From Myxococcus eversor (GTDB lineage Bacteria; Myxococcota; Myxococcia; Myxococcales; Myxococcaceae): a stretch of DNA of 64,000 bases. The notes under the pieces are model-generated. The model worked only from the letters and a program-made list of their open reading frames with translations, was not told where the DNA came from and did no database searches. Both the position numbers and the translations under genes were made by a program. This document shows, one piece after another, positions 53,350 to 62,199 of the stretch; position 1 is the first letter of the stretch, and each line of letters begins with the position of its first letter. The stretch covers positions 149,023-213,022 of the forward strand of contig NZ_JAAIXY010000020.1 of the NCBI RefSeq assembly GCF_010894455.1, in the 5' to 3' direction.

Positions 53350-54408
53350 TCACGCCTTGAAGGGCAGGGGGGCCACCTTCACGGTGTCGGGGCCCCCCGC
53401 CAGCGTCAGCTCGGTGCCGGGCTCCAGCGAGTCCCGGTGCACGTAGCCCAGGGCCACGCGCTGTCCCTGGGCCGGCGAGCGCACCACGCTGGTGAGCCAG
53501 CCCACCTTCTTCTCGCCCCGGCGCAGCTCCGTGCCCGGCGCGGCGTCGAGCTCGCCCAAGAGCAGGCCCGTCAGCTTGCGGTTCATGTGGCCGCGGAAGG
53601 TGGCCCGGGCGATGACCTCCTGCCCGATGTAGCAACCCTTGTTGTAGGAGATGGCCCCGGTGAGGTTGGCCTCCATGGGGATGGTGGTGTCCACCATGTC
53701 CTGCCCGTAGCGGGGGACCCCGGCCTCCACGCGCAACAGCTCCAGGCCCTCGAAGCCCAGCGGCTTGAGGCCGAGCTCGGCGCCCGCCTGGCTCAAGGCC
53801 CGCCACGCGGCCTCCAGGCCCGCGCGCGGCACCCACACATCGACGCCATGGGGCTCCACCGAGGTGTTGCCCACCAGGAGGACCTCCTGCCCGGCGAGCG
53901 TCATCGCCCGGGTGGCCTGGTGCGCCAGGGGAGCGAACCCTTCGCCCAGCACCCCCGCCGTCCGGGGGCCGAGCAGCCGGAGGATGCCGTACTCGCCCGT
54001 CGCGTCGTGCAGCTCGGCGTCCTCGGAGATGAGGTATTTCTCCAGGAACTCCCGGACCTTGGCGCCGTGGCCCGGCTCCACATCCATCAAGAGGTCCGCC
54101 TCCCGCTTGAGGATGCGGGCATCCGCCACCATGGCCCCCTTCACATTCACCAGGGCGGCGTACGTGGCGGCTCCGACGGGGAGGTTGTTCACCTCCTGGG
54201 TCACCATTCCATGTAGGAAGGAGGCCCTGTCCTCCCCCGTTATCCGGAGGATTTCACGGTAGGAGGCATCGTGGAGGGCCACGGCCTCCACGGCGGCCCG
54301 GTAGCCGTCCTCGCCGTTGCCATACCCGGCCACGACTTCCCGGCCGCGCACATCGATGAAGCGGGCCCCCGCTTCTTCGTGAAGAAAATGCAGAGACAGC
54401 GGTTCCAT
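53350..54408 (-). CDS. ygfZ: YgfZ/GcvT-like folate-binding protein
   Basis: This 352-residue protein is of the GcvT/YgfZ fold. It shows VALHDASYREILRITGEDRASFLHGMVTQEVNNLPVG near 40-80 and the YgfZ signature YNKGCYIGQEVIARATFRGHMNRKL near 265 with the conserved Cys. YgfZ proteins bind folate and assist iron-sulfur enzymes. The first part aligns better with aminomethyltransferases (HDASYREI) than in E. coli YgfZ, but the KGCYxGQE motif favours YgfZ. No glycine cleavage genes are adjacent. The upstream region is shared with the divergent cupin gene. Confidence 0.88.
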   Translation of the reverse strand: MEPLSLHFLHEEAGARFIDVRGREVVAGYGNGEDGYRAAVEAVALHDASYREILRITGEDRASFLHGMVTQEVNNLPVGAATYAALVNVKGAMVADARILKREADLLMDVEPGHGAKVREFLEKYLISEDAELHDATGEYGILRLLGPRTAGVLGEGFAPLAHQATRAMTLAGQEVLLVGNTSVEPHGVDVWVPRAGLEAAWRALSQAGAELGLKPLGFEGLELLRVEAGVPRYGQDMVDTTIPMEANLTGAISYNKGCYIGQEVIARATFRGHMNRKLTGLLLGELDAAPGTELRRGEKKVGWLTSVVRSPAQGQRVALGYVHRDSLEPGTELTLAGGPDTVKVAPLPFKA

Positions 54409-54446
54409 GTCCGTCGCTATATAGAGGCGAAGGAGCGAATGCCACG

Positions 54447-54773
54447 ATGGATGTGAAGCACCTGTCGTCCTTCCAGGATTTCTCCCCGGAGAAGCTCCGG
54501 AAGCTCAACGTCTTCCAGTCCGAGCGCTTCTTCCTCGACGTCTACTGTCTGGCGCCTGGCCAGGCCCAGAAGCCGCATCACCACGCCACCTCCGACAAGG
54601 TCTACGTCGTCCTGGAAGGCCGTTGCCGCTTCCGCGTCGGCGCCGAGGAGGAGGTCCACGGTGTGGGCGCGGCGGTTTTCGCCCCCTCGGGCGCGGAGCA
54701 CGGTGTCGCCAACGATGGCCCCGACTCCGCCCGATTGCTTGTCTTGATGACCCCGCCCCCGGAGCACGCATGA
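54447..54773 (+). CDS. Small single-domain cupin
   Basis: This 108-residue protein is a conserved beta-barrel: FFLDVYCLAPGQAQKPHHHATSDKVYVVLEGRCRFRVGAEEEVHGVGAAVFAPSGAEHGVANDG. The metal ligands of cupin motif 1 (HHH and a downstream acidic/Tyr position) and motif 2 His (EHGV) are present. The function is unknown; such cupins are often sensors or dioxygenase-like. It is coupled to the next gene by ATGA, suggesting a shared redox-related role. Confidence 0.85.
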   Translation: MDVKHLSSFQDFSPEKLRKLNVFQSERFFLDVYCLAPGQAQKPHHHATSDKVYVVLEGRCRFRVGAEEEVHGVGAAVFAPSGAEHGVANDGPDSARLLVLMTPPPEHA

Positions 54774-56128
54774 GTCCGAAGTCCTCTCCCCAGAAGGCCG
54801 CCACCCCCGTCCCCTTCCGCGTCGGGGTGGTGTTGCTGGTGCTGGGCGTGGCCGCGAGCGTCCTGTCCGTCTTCCAGTGGAGCCAGTTGCTCACGCTGCG
54901 CGCCGGTGGTTCCACCGTGTGTGGCGTGTCCGACACGGTGAACTGCGAGACGGTGTGGAACTCGCCGTTCGCCACCCGCATGCATGAGCTGTTCGGCATC
55001 CCTGTCGCGGGCCTGGGGCTCGTGTGGGGCCTGACGGTGGTGGCGCTGTCGGCGCTGTACCTGGCGCGTGCGCGCTCGGGGAAGCCGGTGGGTCCGGCGG
55101 CCCAGGGGCTGCGGCTCGCGGCCATCGCGGGCGTGGTGTCGGTGCTCGTGTTCGCCTTCGCGAGCTTCCAGACGGGCGTGGTGTGCCCCACGTGTCTGGG
55201 GACGTACGCGCTGGTGGCGGCCATCGCCGGTGTCGCGTGGAAGGGGCTGCCGGCCGGTGCGGGCCAGTGGGTCCCCGGGCTCCAGTGGACGGTCGGCATC
55301 ACCGTCGTCGTATTCGTTGCCGTGTTGCTGCCGGGCCGCTCGCTGTCCACGCCGCAGCCCAAGGTGGGGGAGCTGCTGCCCGTGGCCTCGTCGTCGACGA
55401 CGGAGGCGGCCACGCCCGCGTCGCTGGAGGCGTACCTGCGCGGGCTGCCGATGGCGCAGCAGCAGTTCATCTCCAACGCGCTGGCGCAGTACCGGCACGG
55501 CGTGCCGCAGGCCGCCGCCGCGCCCGCGCGTCACCGCTATGGGCCGGTGGACGCGCCGGTGAAGATTGTCGAGTGGACGGACAGCAAGTGCCCCCACTGC
55601 AAGGCGTTGGTGGAGGAGCTGGCGGTGCTGAAGAAGCGCGTGCCGGAGGGCAGGCTGTCGTTGGAGGCGCGGCAGTTCCCGCTGGATGGCTCGTGCAATC
55701 CGGCGATGCCCAAGCGCGGGCCGGATGCGCCCACGGTGCGGTGCGTGGCGGCGAAGGCGCAAATCTGCCTGGAGGGCGCGCCGGACTTCTGGACGCTGCG
55801 GGAGAAGCTCTTCGCGGCGCAGGCGGTGTTGGACACGGAGCGGGTGATGGAGATTGCCTCCTCCGGTTCGGTGTCGCGGATGCAGTTGGATGCGTGCATC
55901 GCGAGCGCGGCGACGGCGGCGAAGATTCAGGAGGATACGGCGTATGCGCTGCGCTACCAGTTCACGGGCACGCCGCTGGTGGTGGTGAACGGGCGGCAGG
56001 CAATGCCGTCCGCGCCATTCCTGTACGCGCTGGTGATGGCGAACGGGAATCCGAGCGCGCCCGCGTTCGACGTGCTGCCTCCGCCGCGCGCGATGCCGCA
56101 GGACGACCACGCGGGCCACAACCACTGA
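54770..56128 (+). CDS. VKOR-DsbA fusion protein (disulfide-bond formation)
   Basis: This 452-residue protein starts at the ATG overlapping the cupin stop. The N-terminal vitamin K epoxide reductase domain (about 15-190, four or five helices) carries CGVSDTVNCETVWNSPFA and the CPTC active site in GVVCPTCLGTYALVAA. A periplasmic DsbA/thioredoxin-like domain (about 260-430) carries CPHC in WTDSKCPHCKALVEELAVLKK and the cis-Pro segment FTGTPLVVVNG. A fused enzyme can oxidise exported proteins and pass electrons to quinone in one chain. It may help fold the many Cys-rich exported proteins encoded here. The C-terminus is His-rich (DDHAGHNH). Confidence 0.93.
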   Translation: MSPKSSPQKAATPVPFRVGVVLLVLGVAASVLSVFQWSQLLTLRAGGSTVCGVSDTVNCETVWNSPFATRMHELFGIPVAGLGLVWGLTVVALSALYLARARSGKPVGPAAQGLRLAAIAGVVSVLVFAFASFQTGVVCPTCLGTYALVAAIAGVAWKGLPAGAGQWVPGLQWTVGITVVVFVAVLLPGRSLSTPQPKVGELLPVASSSTTEAATPASLEAYLRGLPMAQQQFISNALAQYRHGVPQAAAAPARHRYGPVDAPVKIVEWTDSKCPHCKALVEELAVLKKRVPEGRLSLEARQFPLDGSCNPAMPKRGPDAPTVRCVAAKAQICLEGAPDFWTLREKLFAAQAVLDTERVMEIASSGSVSRMQLDACIASAATAAKIQEDTAYALRYQFTGTPLVVVNGRQAMPSAPFLYALVMANGNPSAPAFDVLPPPRAMPQDDHAGHNH

Positions 56129-56148
56129 GCGACGGCGGGCGTCTCGTC

Positions 56149-56535
56149 ATGGGCAAGCGTGACAAGAAGGACGAGCCGGCGGCTCCGGTGGGGCCGTTCC
56201 ACAATCCCTTCGCCGCGCTGGCGGCGAAGCGGGAGGCGCTGCCGGTGGGGCCCGCAGCGCCTGCCGCGGCACCGGTGCGCAAGCCCGAGCCGAAGGGCCC
56301 GGCGCGCGCGGTGGTGCGGATGGAGCGCAAGGGGCGGGGCGGCAAGGAAGTCACGGTGGTGGAACATCTGGAACTGCCCGTGCCCCAGCGCGAGGTGTGG
56401 CTCAAGGCGCTGAAGAACTCGCTGGGGTGCGGAGGCGTGGTGGAGGACGACACGCTGGTGCTCCAGGGTGACCAGCGTGAGCGGCTGCCCGCGCTCTTGG
56501 AGGCACGCGGCGTGCGCAAGGTGACGGTGGGCTGA
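56149..56535 (+). CDS. SUI1/eIF1-like translation factor (YciH type)
   Basis: This 128-residue protein has a Lys/Ala/Pro-rich N-terminal arm (KRDKKDEPAAPVGPFHNPFAALAAKREALPVG). A SUI1 domain follows from about 48 with VVRMERKGRGGKEVTVVEHLELP, LKALKNSLGCGGVVEDDTLVLQGDQRERLPALLEARGVRKVTVG. YciH-type proteins act at translation initiation fidelity. Codons around PFHNPFA (56189-56213) are repeated almost exactly 1.5 kb downstream after the toxin-immunity pair, which marks this gene as the left flank of that cassette. Confidence 0.92.
   Translation: MGKRDKKDEPAAPVGPFHNPFAALAAKREALPVGPAAPAAAPVRKPEPKGPARAVVRMERKGRGGKEVTVVEHLELPVPQREVWLKALKNSLGCGGVVEDDTLVLQGDQRERLPALLEARGVRKVTVG
56189..56213 (+). 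repeat. Direct repeat copy 1 flanking the toxin-immunity cassette
   Basis: A 25-bp segment inside the SUI1-like gene (around GTTCCACAATCCCTTCGC) recurs at 57755-57779 with 24 of 25 bases identical. Weaker similarity (GAGGCGyTGC) continues beyond the second copy, as if it were a decayed fragment of the same gene. Confidence 0.8.
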
Positions 56536-56607
56536 GCGGGGGCTGGTGGTACTGGATGTACCCCCGTCAAATCGGACACGTGGGAGTGGCGCGGCAGACT
56601 GCGCGCC

Positions 56608-57252
56608 ATGACAAACAAGAACAGGTGGCGCACCCGTCGTACTCGCTCAGTCTTGACGGCCGTGTTGCGCCACGCCGCATGTGCGGAGGGGCCCATTTCA
56701 CGGCCGGATGCCGCAGTCCGGAAGTGGGTAGGCCCCGAGGTCAATGTGCCGGGCGGGGGGCAGTTTCGCACCGTCATCCACTACGGTCCGTGGCAGTGCA
56801 GCAACCAGCTCATGAACTACTGCCGGGAGAAGTGCGCGGGGAGTGGTCATGCACTCCAGGGCTGCATGTGGCTGGCTGATGTGAAGATGGATTTTCAGGG
56901 CACTGTCGTGCGAGCCGGAAGCCGCTTCGGAATGACGCACTGTTGCTGCAACTACTCGACAATCAGCGTCAGTGCGAATCAGTCATCGCGTGCCCAGTGG
57001 GACAACGTCCGTGACGGGTTCCGTGAACAGTGGGCAGCCCGCTTCGGTGCATGGCCCACCGATAAGACCGGGCTGGCCTATCCAGGGCACCACATCCGAG
57101 ATTTGAAGCACGGTGGCAACCCGACCGACTGGGAGAACATCCTTCCATTCGCCAAGGACATTCACGACACGCTGAACGGGCTCTATAACCAGTGCTATGC
57201 GAACAGCCCTCCATGGACCCAGGTCGGGCCTGATTACCCCTATGGAGAGTAG
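56608..57252 (+). CDS. Putative polymorphic toxin with HNH-like C-terminal nuclease domain
   Basis: This 214-residue protein has a basic N-terminus (KNRWRTRRTRSVLTAVLRHAAC) that could be a signal with a weak lipobox at Cys25. The middle, residues 60-115, is Cys-rich (CREKCAG, LQGCMWLAD, THCCCNY) and unlike other proteins here. The C-terminal domain, about 128-197, reads QWDNVRDGFREQWAARFGAW, then GLAYPGHHIRDLKHGGNPTDWENILPF, then DIHDTL. The HH at 161-162, Asn, and His186 follow the pattern of HNH/His-Me-finger toxin domains. A SMI1/KNR4 gene follows after three bases. The plan resembles the Sit lipoprotein toxins that myxobacteria exchange between kin cells; that link is by recollection, not alignment. 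Confidence 0.75.
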   Translation: MTNKNRWRTRRTRSVLTAVLRHAACAEGPISRPDAAVRKWVGPEVNVPGGGQFRTVIHYGPWQCSNQLMNYCREKCAGSGHALQGCMWLADVKMDFQGTVVRAGSRFGMTHCCCNYSTISVSANQSSRAQWDNVRDGFREQWAARFGAWPTDKTGLAYPGHHIRDLKHGGNPTDWENILPFAKDIHDTLNGLYNQCYANSPPWTQVGPDYPYGE

Positions 57253-57255
57253 CCC

Positions 57256-57738
57256 ATGAGCATGGCCGAACTCCTTGCCGAGGTGTCGCGCCTCCACTCC
57301 CCCAACCCTCCTGCGACGCCCGAGCAAATCGAAGCGTTCGAGCAGAGAGTGGGGTGGAGCCTCGACCCGGACCTGCGTGCCTTCTACCTGCACTGCGATG
57401 GTGCCGACCTATTCGACCCCCGCGCCCCCACGTTCAGGGACCCCGCGTTCTCGTTCCTCCCCCTGTCGAGGATTCAGCGTGCGCGGGTGGTCATGAGCCA
57501 GGACGACACCGACAAGGCGGGTCCCGAGTCTTGGTACGCGGTGTGCGCGGTACGGGACAGCAATTACATCCTCCTCGACGTGAGCCACCAGGAGTCAGGT
57601 CGGTATTCTCTGCGCGATGGCTACCGCGAGGGTTTCCCGGACCCCGACTACTGCCTGCGGATTGCGGCCTCGTTCTCTGAGTTCCTCGCTGGTGCACTCC
57701 GCTCGAACGGGAGTTGGTACTGGCTCCCGCCAGCGTGA
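57256..57738 (+). CDS. SMI1/KNR4 (SUKH) family immunity protein
   Basis: This 160-residue protein shows the SUKH pattern: PATPEQIEAFEQRVGWSLDPDLRAFYLHCDGADLFDPRAPTFRDPAFSFLPLSRIQRARVVM, then YAVCAVRDSNYILLDVS and a late SFSEFLAGAL. SUKH proteins are the commonest immunity partners of bacterial polymorphic nuclease toxins, binding and blocking the toxin domain. It begins three bases after the toxin stop. An immunity role is inferred from family and position. The second copy of the 25-bp direct repeat starts 16 bases after its stop. Confidence 0.88.
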   Translation: MSMAELLAEVSRLHSPNPPATPEQIEAFEQRVGWSLDPDLRAFYLHCDGADLFDPRAPTFRDPAFSFLPLSRIQRARVVMSQDDTDKAGPESWYAVCAVRDSNYILLDVSHQESGRYSLRDGYREGFPDPDYCLRIAASFSEFLAGALRSNGSWYWLPPA

Positions 57739-57754
57739 GTTGCTGCATCGCTGT

Positions 57755-57779
57755 TGGGGTCGTTCCACAATCCCTTCGC
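57755..57779 (+). repeat. Direct repeat copy 2 flanking the toxin-immunity cassette
   Basis: This matches 56189-56213 at 24 of 25 positions. It lies in the 252-bp gap between the immunity gene and the helicase gene, in which I see no complete gene. The flanking sequence keeps patchy likeness to the SUI1-like gene, so it may be the remnant of a second SUI1 copy or the scar of cassette exchange. Confidence 0.8.
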
Positions 57780-57990
57780 GAGTGGCTCGTGCGAGGCGTT
57801 GCATGAGGTGGTCTCGACCGTGGATGCGCGAGGGCCGATGGGCGGGCAACCGAGGGAGTGAGCGTGGCGGAGCGGACAGGGCCCGAGCCGTCGATGCGGG
57901 TCTTGGCGAACGGTCCACTGGAGACCGTTCGTGCGGGCGTCCCGCTTCATTTCCCACCCCTCCGAGGACACGGGACTAGATTGTCGTCCG

Positions 57991-60972
57991 ATGCCCCTCG
58001 TCTTCCTTCCCGACGCCGAGACGCTGTTCCTCTGGGGCCGAGAGCCCCTGCCTCGCGCCTTCTCCGACCTGCGCGACGCGGGCGAGAGCGCCTCCGCCGT
58101 CCTTGTCACCCCCGAGGGGCTCCGGGAGTGCGCGGGCCGCGGGCTGCCGCTCGCCGCTACCGTCGAGCGGTTCGCGGTGGCGCCCACTTCAGAGGTCGAG
58201 TCCTTCCCCGGCTCACTCGCCCTCTGGACGCTCGCCAGCAAGCTGGCGTTGGAGTTGCTCGCGCGCGAGCGCGTGGTGCCCACCCTCCTGAGAAGGAGCG
58301 AGCGCATCGAGGCGCGCTGGGCCGCGGCCCTCTCCGCCTCCGAGGACTCCAGCCGCGTCGTCGCTCTCGCCCGGAGCATGCCCGCCGCCGCGCACGCCGT
58401 CCCCGTGCACCCCGAACGAGGCTCTGCCGTCTGGGCCCCGGAGGCGCTGCTGCGCGCCTTCCTCGACGCCACCGTCGATGCCTTCGTTCGCGCCGCGCGC
58501 GGCGGGCCCTCCCTGTCTCCCCGCTCCTCCTCTCGTCGACCGGCGTCCTGGGACGAGCGCTGGCGCGCGGCGCTCTCGGGCGCGCGCCGTGACTTCGCCC
58601 CCGAGGGCTTCGCCGAGCGCTCCGTCGTCGACGAGCTGACGCGCTGGAGCGAGCCCGCGCTCGGCGCCAGGGACAGACTGCGCGCCTGCTTCCGGCTGGA
58701 GCCCCCGAAGGAGGACCGCGAGCCCTTCGTGCTGAGCTTCCACCTCCAGGCGCCCGATGACCCGAGCCTGCTCGTGTCCGCCACCGACGTCTGGAAGTCC
58801 CGCGGGCACCGCCTGGAGAAGCTCGGCCGCGCCTTCCGCGACCCGCAGGAGTCACTGCTCGAGGCGCTCGGTCGCGCGTCCCGGCTCTTCGCGCCCATCG
58901 CCCTCGTGCTGGAGAGCCCCCGCCCCGAGGCCCTCCTGCTCGAACCCGACGACGCCTGGGCGTTCCTCTCCGAGGGCGCGCGCGGGCTCGCCGACGCGGG
59001 CTTCGGCGTCATCGTCCCCGGGGAACTCACCACCTCGGGCCGGCGCCGCCTGCGGCTTCGAATGCGCGTGGGCGCGAACGCGAAGGTTGCCGGCGTCGTC
59101 GATGGTGCCGCGGGCCTCGGGCTCGACGCGCTCCTGCGCGTGGACTGGGATGCCGTTCTGGGCGACACGCCGCTCACCCCGCGCGAGCTCGAGTTGCTCG
59201 CCCAGCGCAAGGCGCCTCTCGTGCGCTTCCGGGGCGAGTGGGTCGCCGTGGATCCCCACGAACTCGACGCCATCCAGCGCCACCTGGCCCAGGGGCCCGG
59301 CCAGATGTCGGCCAGCGAGGCGGTGCGCGTGGCCCTGCTCGGAGAGACGCGCCACGGCTCGCTCCCCGTCACCGTCCTCGCCACCGGCGTGCTCGAGGAG
59401 CGCCTGGGGCGGCTGCGGTCGGGCGGGGCCACGGCCCAGGCAACTCCCAGCGCCCTGAACGCCACGCTGCGGCCCTATCAGTCACGAGGGCTGCACTGGC
59501 TGGACACGCTGGCCTCGTTGGGGCTCGGCGCCTGCCTCGCGGATGACATGGGTCTGGGCAAGACGGTGCAGATGCTGGCCTTCCTGCTGCGACGGCTGGA
59601 GCGCGCGCCCCGCGATTCACGGCCCACGCTGCTGGTGGCGCCCACCTCCGTGGTGGGCAACTGGGAGCGCGAGGTGGCCCGCTTCGCGCCCTCGTTGCGC
59701 GTGACACCCCACTACGGCGCGGAGCGTGCCCGCGCGGCGCGTGATGTGCCTCGTGGACCGGGAGTGCTCGTGCTCACCACCTATGGCCTCCTGCGCCGCG
59801 ACGCCGAGCTGCTCGCGAAGGTGGACTGGGCCACGGTGGTGCTCGACGAGGCGCAGAACATCAAGAACTCGGCCTCGGCCACCGCCCGCGCGGCCCGGGC
59901 GCTGCGCGCCAGCGAGCGCTTCGCCCTCACGGGCACGCCGGTGGAGAACCGCCTCGCGGAGCTGTGGTCCATCCTGGAGTTCGCCAACCCCGGCCTGCTC
60001 GGGCCCCTGGAGACCTTCCGGCGCGAGCTGGCGCTGCCCATCGAACGCCATGGCAGTCAGGAGGCCGCCACCCTGCTCAGGCGCATCATCGGCCCGTTCG
60101 TCCTGCGCCGCCTCAAGAGCGACCCGACCATCATCGCGGACCTGCCCGCCAAGAACGAGATGAAGGTCGTCTGCACGCTCACCCGCGAGCAGGCCTCGCT
60201 CTACAAGGCGGTGGTGGACGACGAGCTGCGCCGCATCGAGCAGTCCGACGGCATCGAGCGTCGGGGCCGGGTGCTCGCGCTGCTGCTGTTCACCAAGCAG
60301 ATAGCGAACCACCCCGCGCAGTACCTCGGCGAGTCGGGGCCCCTGCCGGGGCGCTCGGGGAAGCTGGCGCGCGTGACGGAGATGCTCGAGGAGTCCCTGT
60401 CCGCGGGGGACAAGGCGCTCGTCTTCACCCAGTTCCGGGAGATGGGGGACAAGCTTGTGGCGCACCTGTCGGAGAGCCTGGGGCACGAGGTGCTGTACCT
60501 GCACGGCGGCACGTCCCGCAAGGCGCGCGACGAGGCGGTGCGGCGCTTCCAGGAGGAGCCCCATGGCCCGCGCATCTTCGTGCTGTCCGTCAAGGCCGGC
60601 GGCACGGGCCTGAACCTGACGGCCGCGAGCCATGTGTTCCATTACGACCGCTGGTGGAACCCCGCCGTCGAGGACCAGGCCACGGACCGCGCGTATCGCA
60701 TCGGCCAGAAGCGCGCGGTGCAGGTCCACAAGCTGGTGTGCGCGGGCACCGTCGAGGAGAAGATTGACCGGCTGCTCGAGCAGAAGCGCCAGCTCGCCGA
60801 GAGCGTCGTGGGCGCGGGCGAGAGCTGGGTGACGGAGCTGGACACGGCCGCGCTGCGCGAGCTGTTCTCGCTGTCCGCGGGCGCCGTCGCGGACGAGGGC
60901 GAGGGCGAGGTGGAGGCCCCGCGGCGGAGCGCGTCCCGACGAGGGGCGCGTCGGCGGGAGGTGGGGTCATGA
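57991..60972 (+). CDS. SNF2-family helicase/ATPase
   Basis: This 993-residue protein starts at MPLVFLPDAETLFLWG. Residues 1-480 are an N-terminal region typical of bacterial SNF2 proteins with a helicase-associated domain. The motor follows: motif I DDMGLGKTVQ, Ia LLVAPTSVVGNWERE, II DEAQNIKN, III LTGTPVENR, IV LVFTQFREMGDKL, V KAGGTGLNLTAASHV and VI DQATDRAYRIGQKRAVQV. All motifs are intact. The C-terminus is Arg-rich. It overlaps the SWIM zinc-finger gene by four bases; this two-gene pair is common in bacteria and probably remodels DNA-protein complexes or supports repair. A defence role is possible given the CRISPR array nearby but not shown. Confidence 0.94.
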   Translation: MPLVFLPDAETLFLWGREPLPRAFSDLRDAGESASAVLVTPEGLRECAGRGLPLAATVERFAVAPTSEVESFPGSLALWTLASKLALELLARERVVPTLLRRSERIEARWAAALSASEDSSRVVALARSMPAAAHAVPVHPERGSAVWAPEALLRAFLDATVDAFVRAARGGPSLSPRSSSRRPASWDERWRAALSGARRDFAPEGFAERSVVDELTRWSEPALGARDRLRACFRLEPPKEDREPFVLSFHLQAPDDPSLLVSATDVWKSRGHRLEKLGRAFRDPQESLLEALGRASRLFAPIALVLESPRPEALLLEPDDAWAFLSEGARGLADAGFGVIVPGELTTSGRRRLRLRMRVGANAKVAGVVDGAAGLGLDALLRVDWDAVLGDTPLTPRELELLAQRKAPLVRFRGEWVAVDPHELDAIQRHLAQGPGQMSASEAVRVALLGETRHGSLPVTVLATGVLEERLGRLRSGGATAQATPSALNATLRPYQSRGLHWLDTLASLGLGACLADDMGLGKTVQMLAFLLRRLERAPRDSRPTLLVAPTSVVGNWEREVARFAPSLRVTPHYGAERARAARDVPRGPGVLVLTTYGLLRRDAELLAKVDWATVVLDEAQNIKNSASATARAARALRASERFALTGTPVENRLAELWSILEFANPGLLGPLETFRRELALPIERHGSQEAATLLRRIIGPFVLRRLKSDPTIIADLPAKNEMKVVCTLTREQASLYKAVVDDELRRIEQSDGIERRGRVLALLLFTKQIANHPAQYLGESGPLPGRSGKLARVTEMLEESLSAGDKALVFTQFREMGDKLVAHLSESLGHEVLYLHGGTSRKARDEAVRRFQEEPHGPRIFVLSVKAGGTGLNLTAASHVFHYDRWWNPAVEDQATDRAYRIGQKRAVQVHKLVCAGTVEEKIDRLLEQKRQLAESVVGAGESWVTELDTAALRELFSLSAGAVADEGEGEVEAPRRSASRRGARRREVGS

Positions 60973-61931
60973 GTCGCTGGGGCGACTGGGGCTGGAAGTC
61001 GGCGCCGAAGAAGCCGCCGCCCGAGCACGGCATCAAGATGAAGAAGGCCGGCTCCACGTGGTGGGGCCAGCGCTGGCTGGAGGCGCTGGAGCGCGTGCTG
61101 GGGGGTGACTCGGGGCGGCTGGCCCGGGGGCGGACGTATGCGCGGGCAGGGCGGACGCATGACCTGGTCATCCGTGGCGGTGAAGTCACCGCGAAGGTGA
61201 CGGGCTCACGGCCTCGGCCCTATGCCATCTCGCTGAAGCTCGGGCAGTTCAGCGACGCCGTCTGGGAGAAGGCCATCGCCGGGATGGCCGGCCAGGCACG
61301 GTACGCCGCGGAGCTGCTCGCGGGGACGATGCCGCAGGAGATCGACGCGGTGTTCCTCGCGGCGAAGGTGAGCCTGTTCCCCCAGAGCCGGAAGGACCTG
61401 ACGACGAACTGCTCGTGTCCGGACTGGGGAGACCCGTGCAAGCACGTGGCCGCCACGCACTATGTGCTCGGCGAGGCGTTGGACGGCGACCCGTTCCTCC
61501 TGTTCGAGCTGCGCGGCAGGACGAAGGAGCAGGTGCTCGGCGGTCTGCGCGCCGCGCGCGTGGGCGAGACGCGTCCGGCCGCGACTTCGCCGTCGACTCC
61601 GGCGAAGCGGAGGCGGGGGACGCGGGCGGTGGCGGAGCCCGTGTCGGAGGCGCCGGGCGTGAAGCCTGGGAAGCTGACTCCGGCTGATTACGACGTGCCG
61701 CGCGCGCCGCTGCCGGCGCTGAGCTTCTCGTTCGATGCGCCGGTGGTGCATGGGGCGGTGCTGAGGCAGTTGGGGGCGCCGGCGTCGTGGGGAGCGGGGG
61801 AGGCGCCCGGGGAGGTGCTCGCGCCGCAGGTCCGCGCGGCGGCGGAGGTGGCGCGGCGCATCGCGCTCCAGGAGCCTGGGGAGGCGGGCGCGAAGAGGAA
61901 GGGGCGGCGCTCGAAGCAGGGAGGTCGCTGA
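60969..61931 (+). CDS. SWIM zinc-finger protein, partner of the SNF2 helicase
   Basis: This 320-residue protein starts with MSRWGDWGWKSAPKKPPPEHGIKMKKAGSTWWGQRWLEALERVL, the conserved opening of this family. The SWIM zinc finger CSCPDWGDPCKH at about 149-160 supplies CxCxnCxH ligands. The rest is Arg/Ala-rich and ends in a basic KRKGRRSKQGGR tail suited to nucleic-acid binding. It is translationally coupled to the SNF2 gene and probably targets the motor to DNA or a protein partner. The following 268 bp up to cas6 hold several short GC hairpins but no recognisable gene. Confidence 0.9.
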   Translation: MSRWGDWGWKSAPKKPPPEHGIKMKKAGSTWWGQRWLEALERVLGGDSGRLARGRTYARAGRTHDLVIRGGEVTAKVTGSRPRPYAISLKLGQFSDAVWEKAIAGMAGQARYAAELLAGTMPQEIDAVFLAAKVSLFPQSRKDLTTNCSCPDWGDPCKHVAATHYVLGEALDGDPFLLFELRGRTKEQVLGGLRAARVGETRPAATSPSTPAKRRRGTRAVAEPVSEAPGVKPGKLTPADYDVPRAPLPALSFSFDAPVVHGAVLRQLGAPASWGAGEAPGEVLAPQVRAAAEVARRIALQEPGEAGAKRKGRRSKQGGR

Positions 61932-62199
61932 GGCGAGGGGGCGTGGCTCGGCGGGAGGCGGGGAGAAATGTGTGAGGGGCCGCGAGGGATGCGCGCGGCG
62001 TTGGCGTCTTCCCCGTGGAGATGCGTGATGACCCCTGCTCCCCGAGTTTCGGACGTGCCTGGGCACCCTCCTGGGAGGGTGGGCCCGTGGCGTCGCGCCG
62101 CCGTTCGCGGGGCTGGCACCTCTGTGCCCTCGTCAGGGGTCTTGGCGAGGACTTCCCCCGTAGGATCGTCCCGCCGAGGCGGGGCCATCGAGGCTGAAC

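Noticed and set aside
62040..62190. Several short GC hairpins between the SWIM gene and cas6
   Set aside because: They are short, lack U-tracts and are expected by chance at this GC content.
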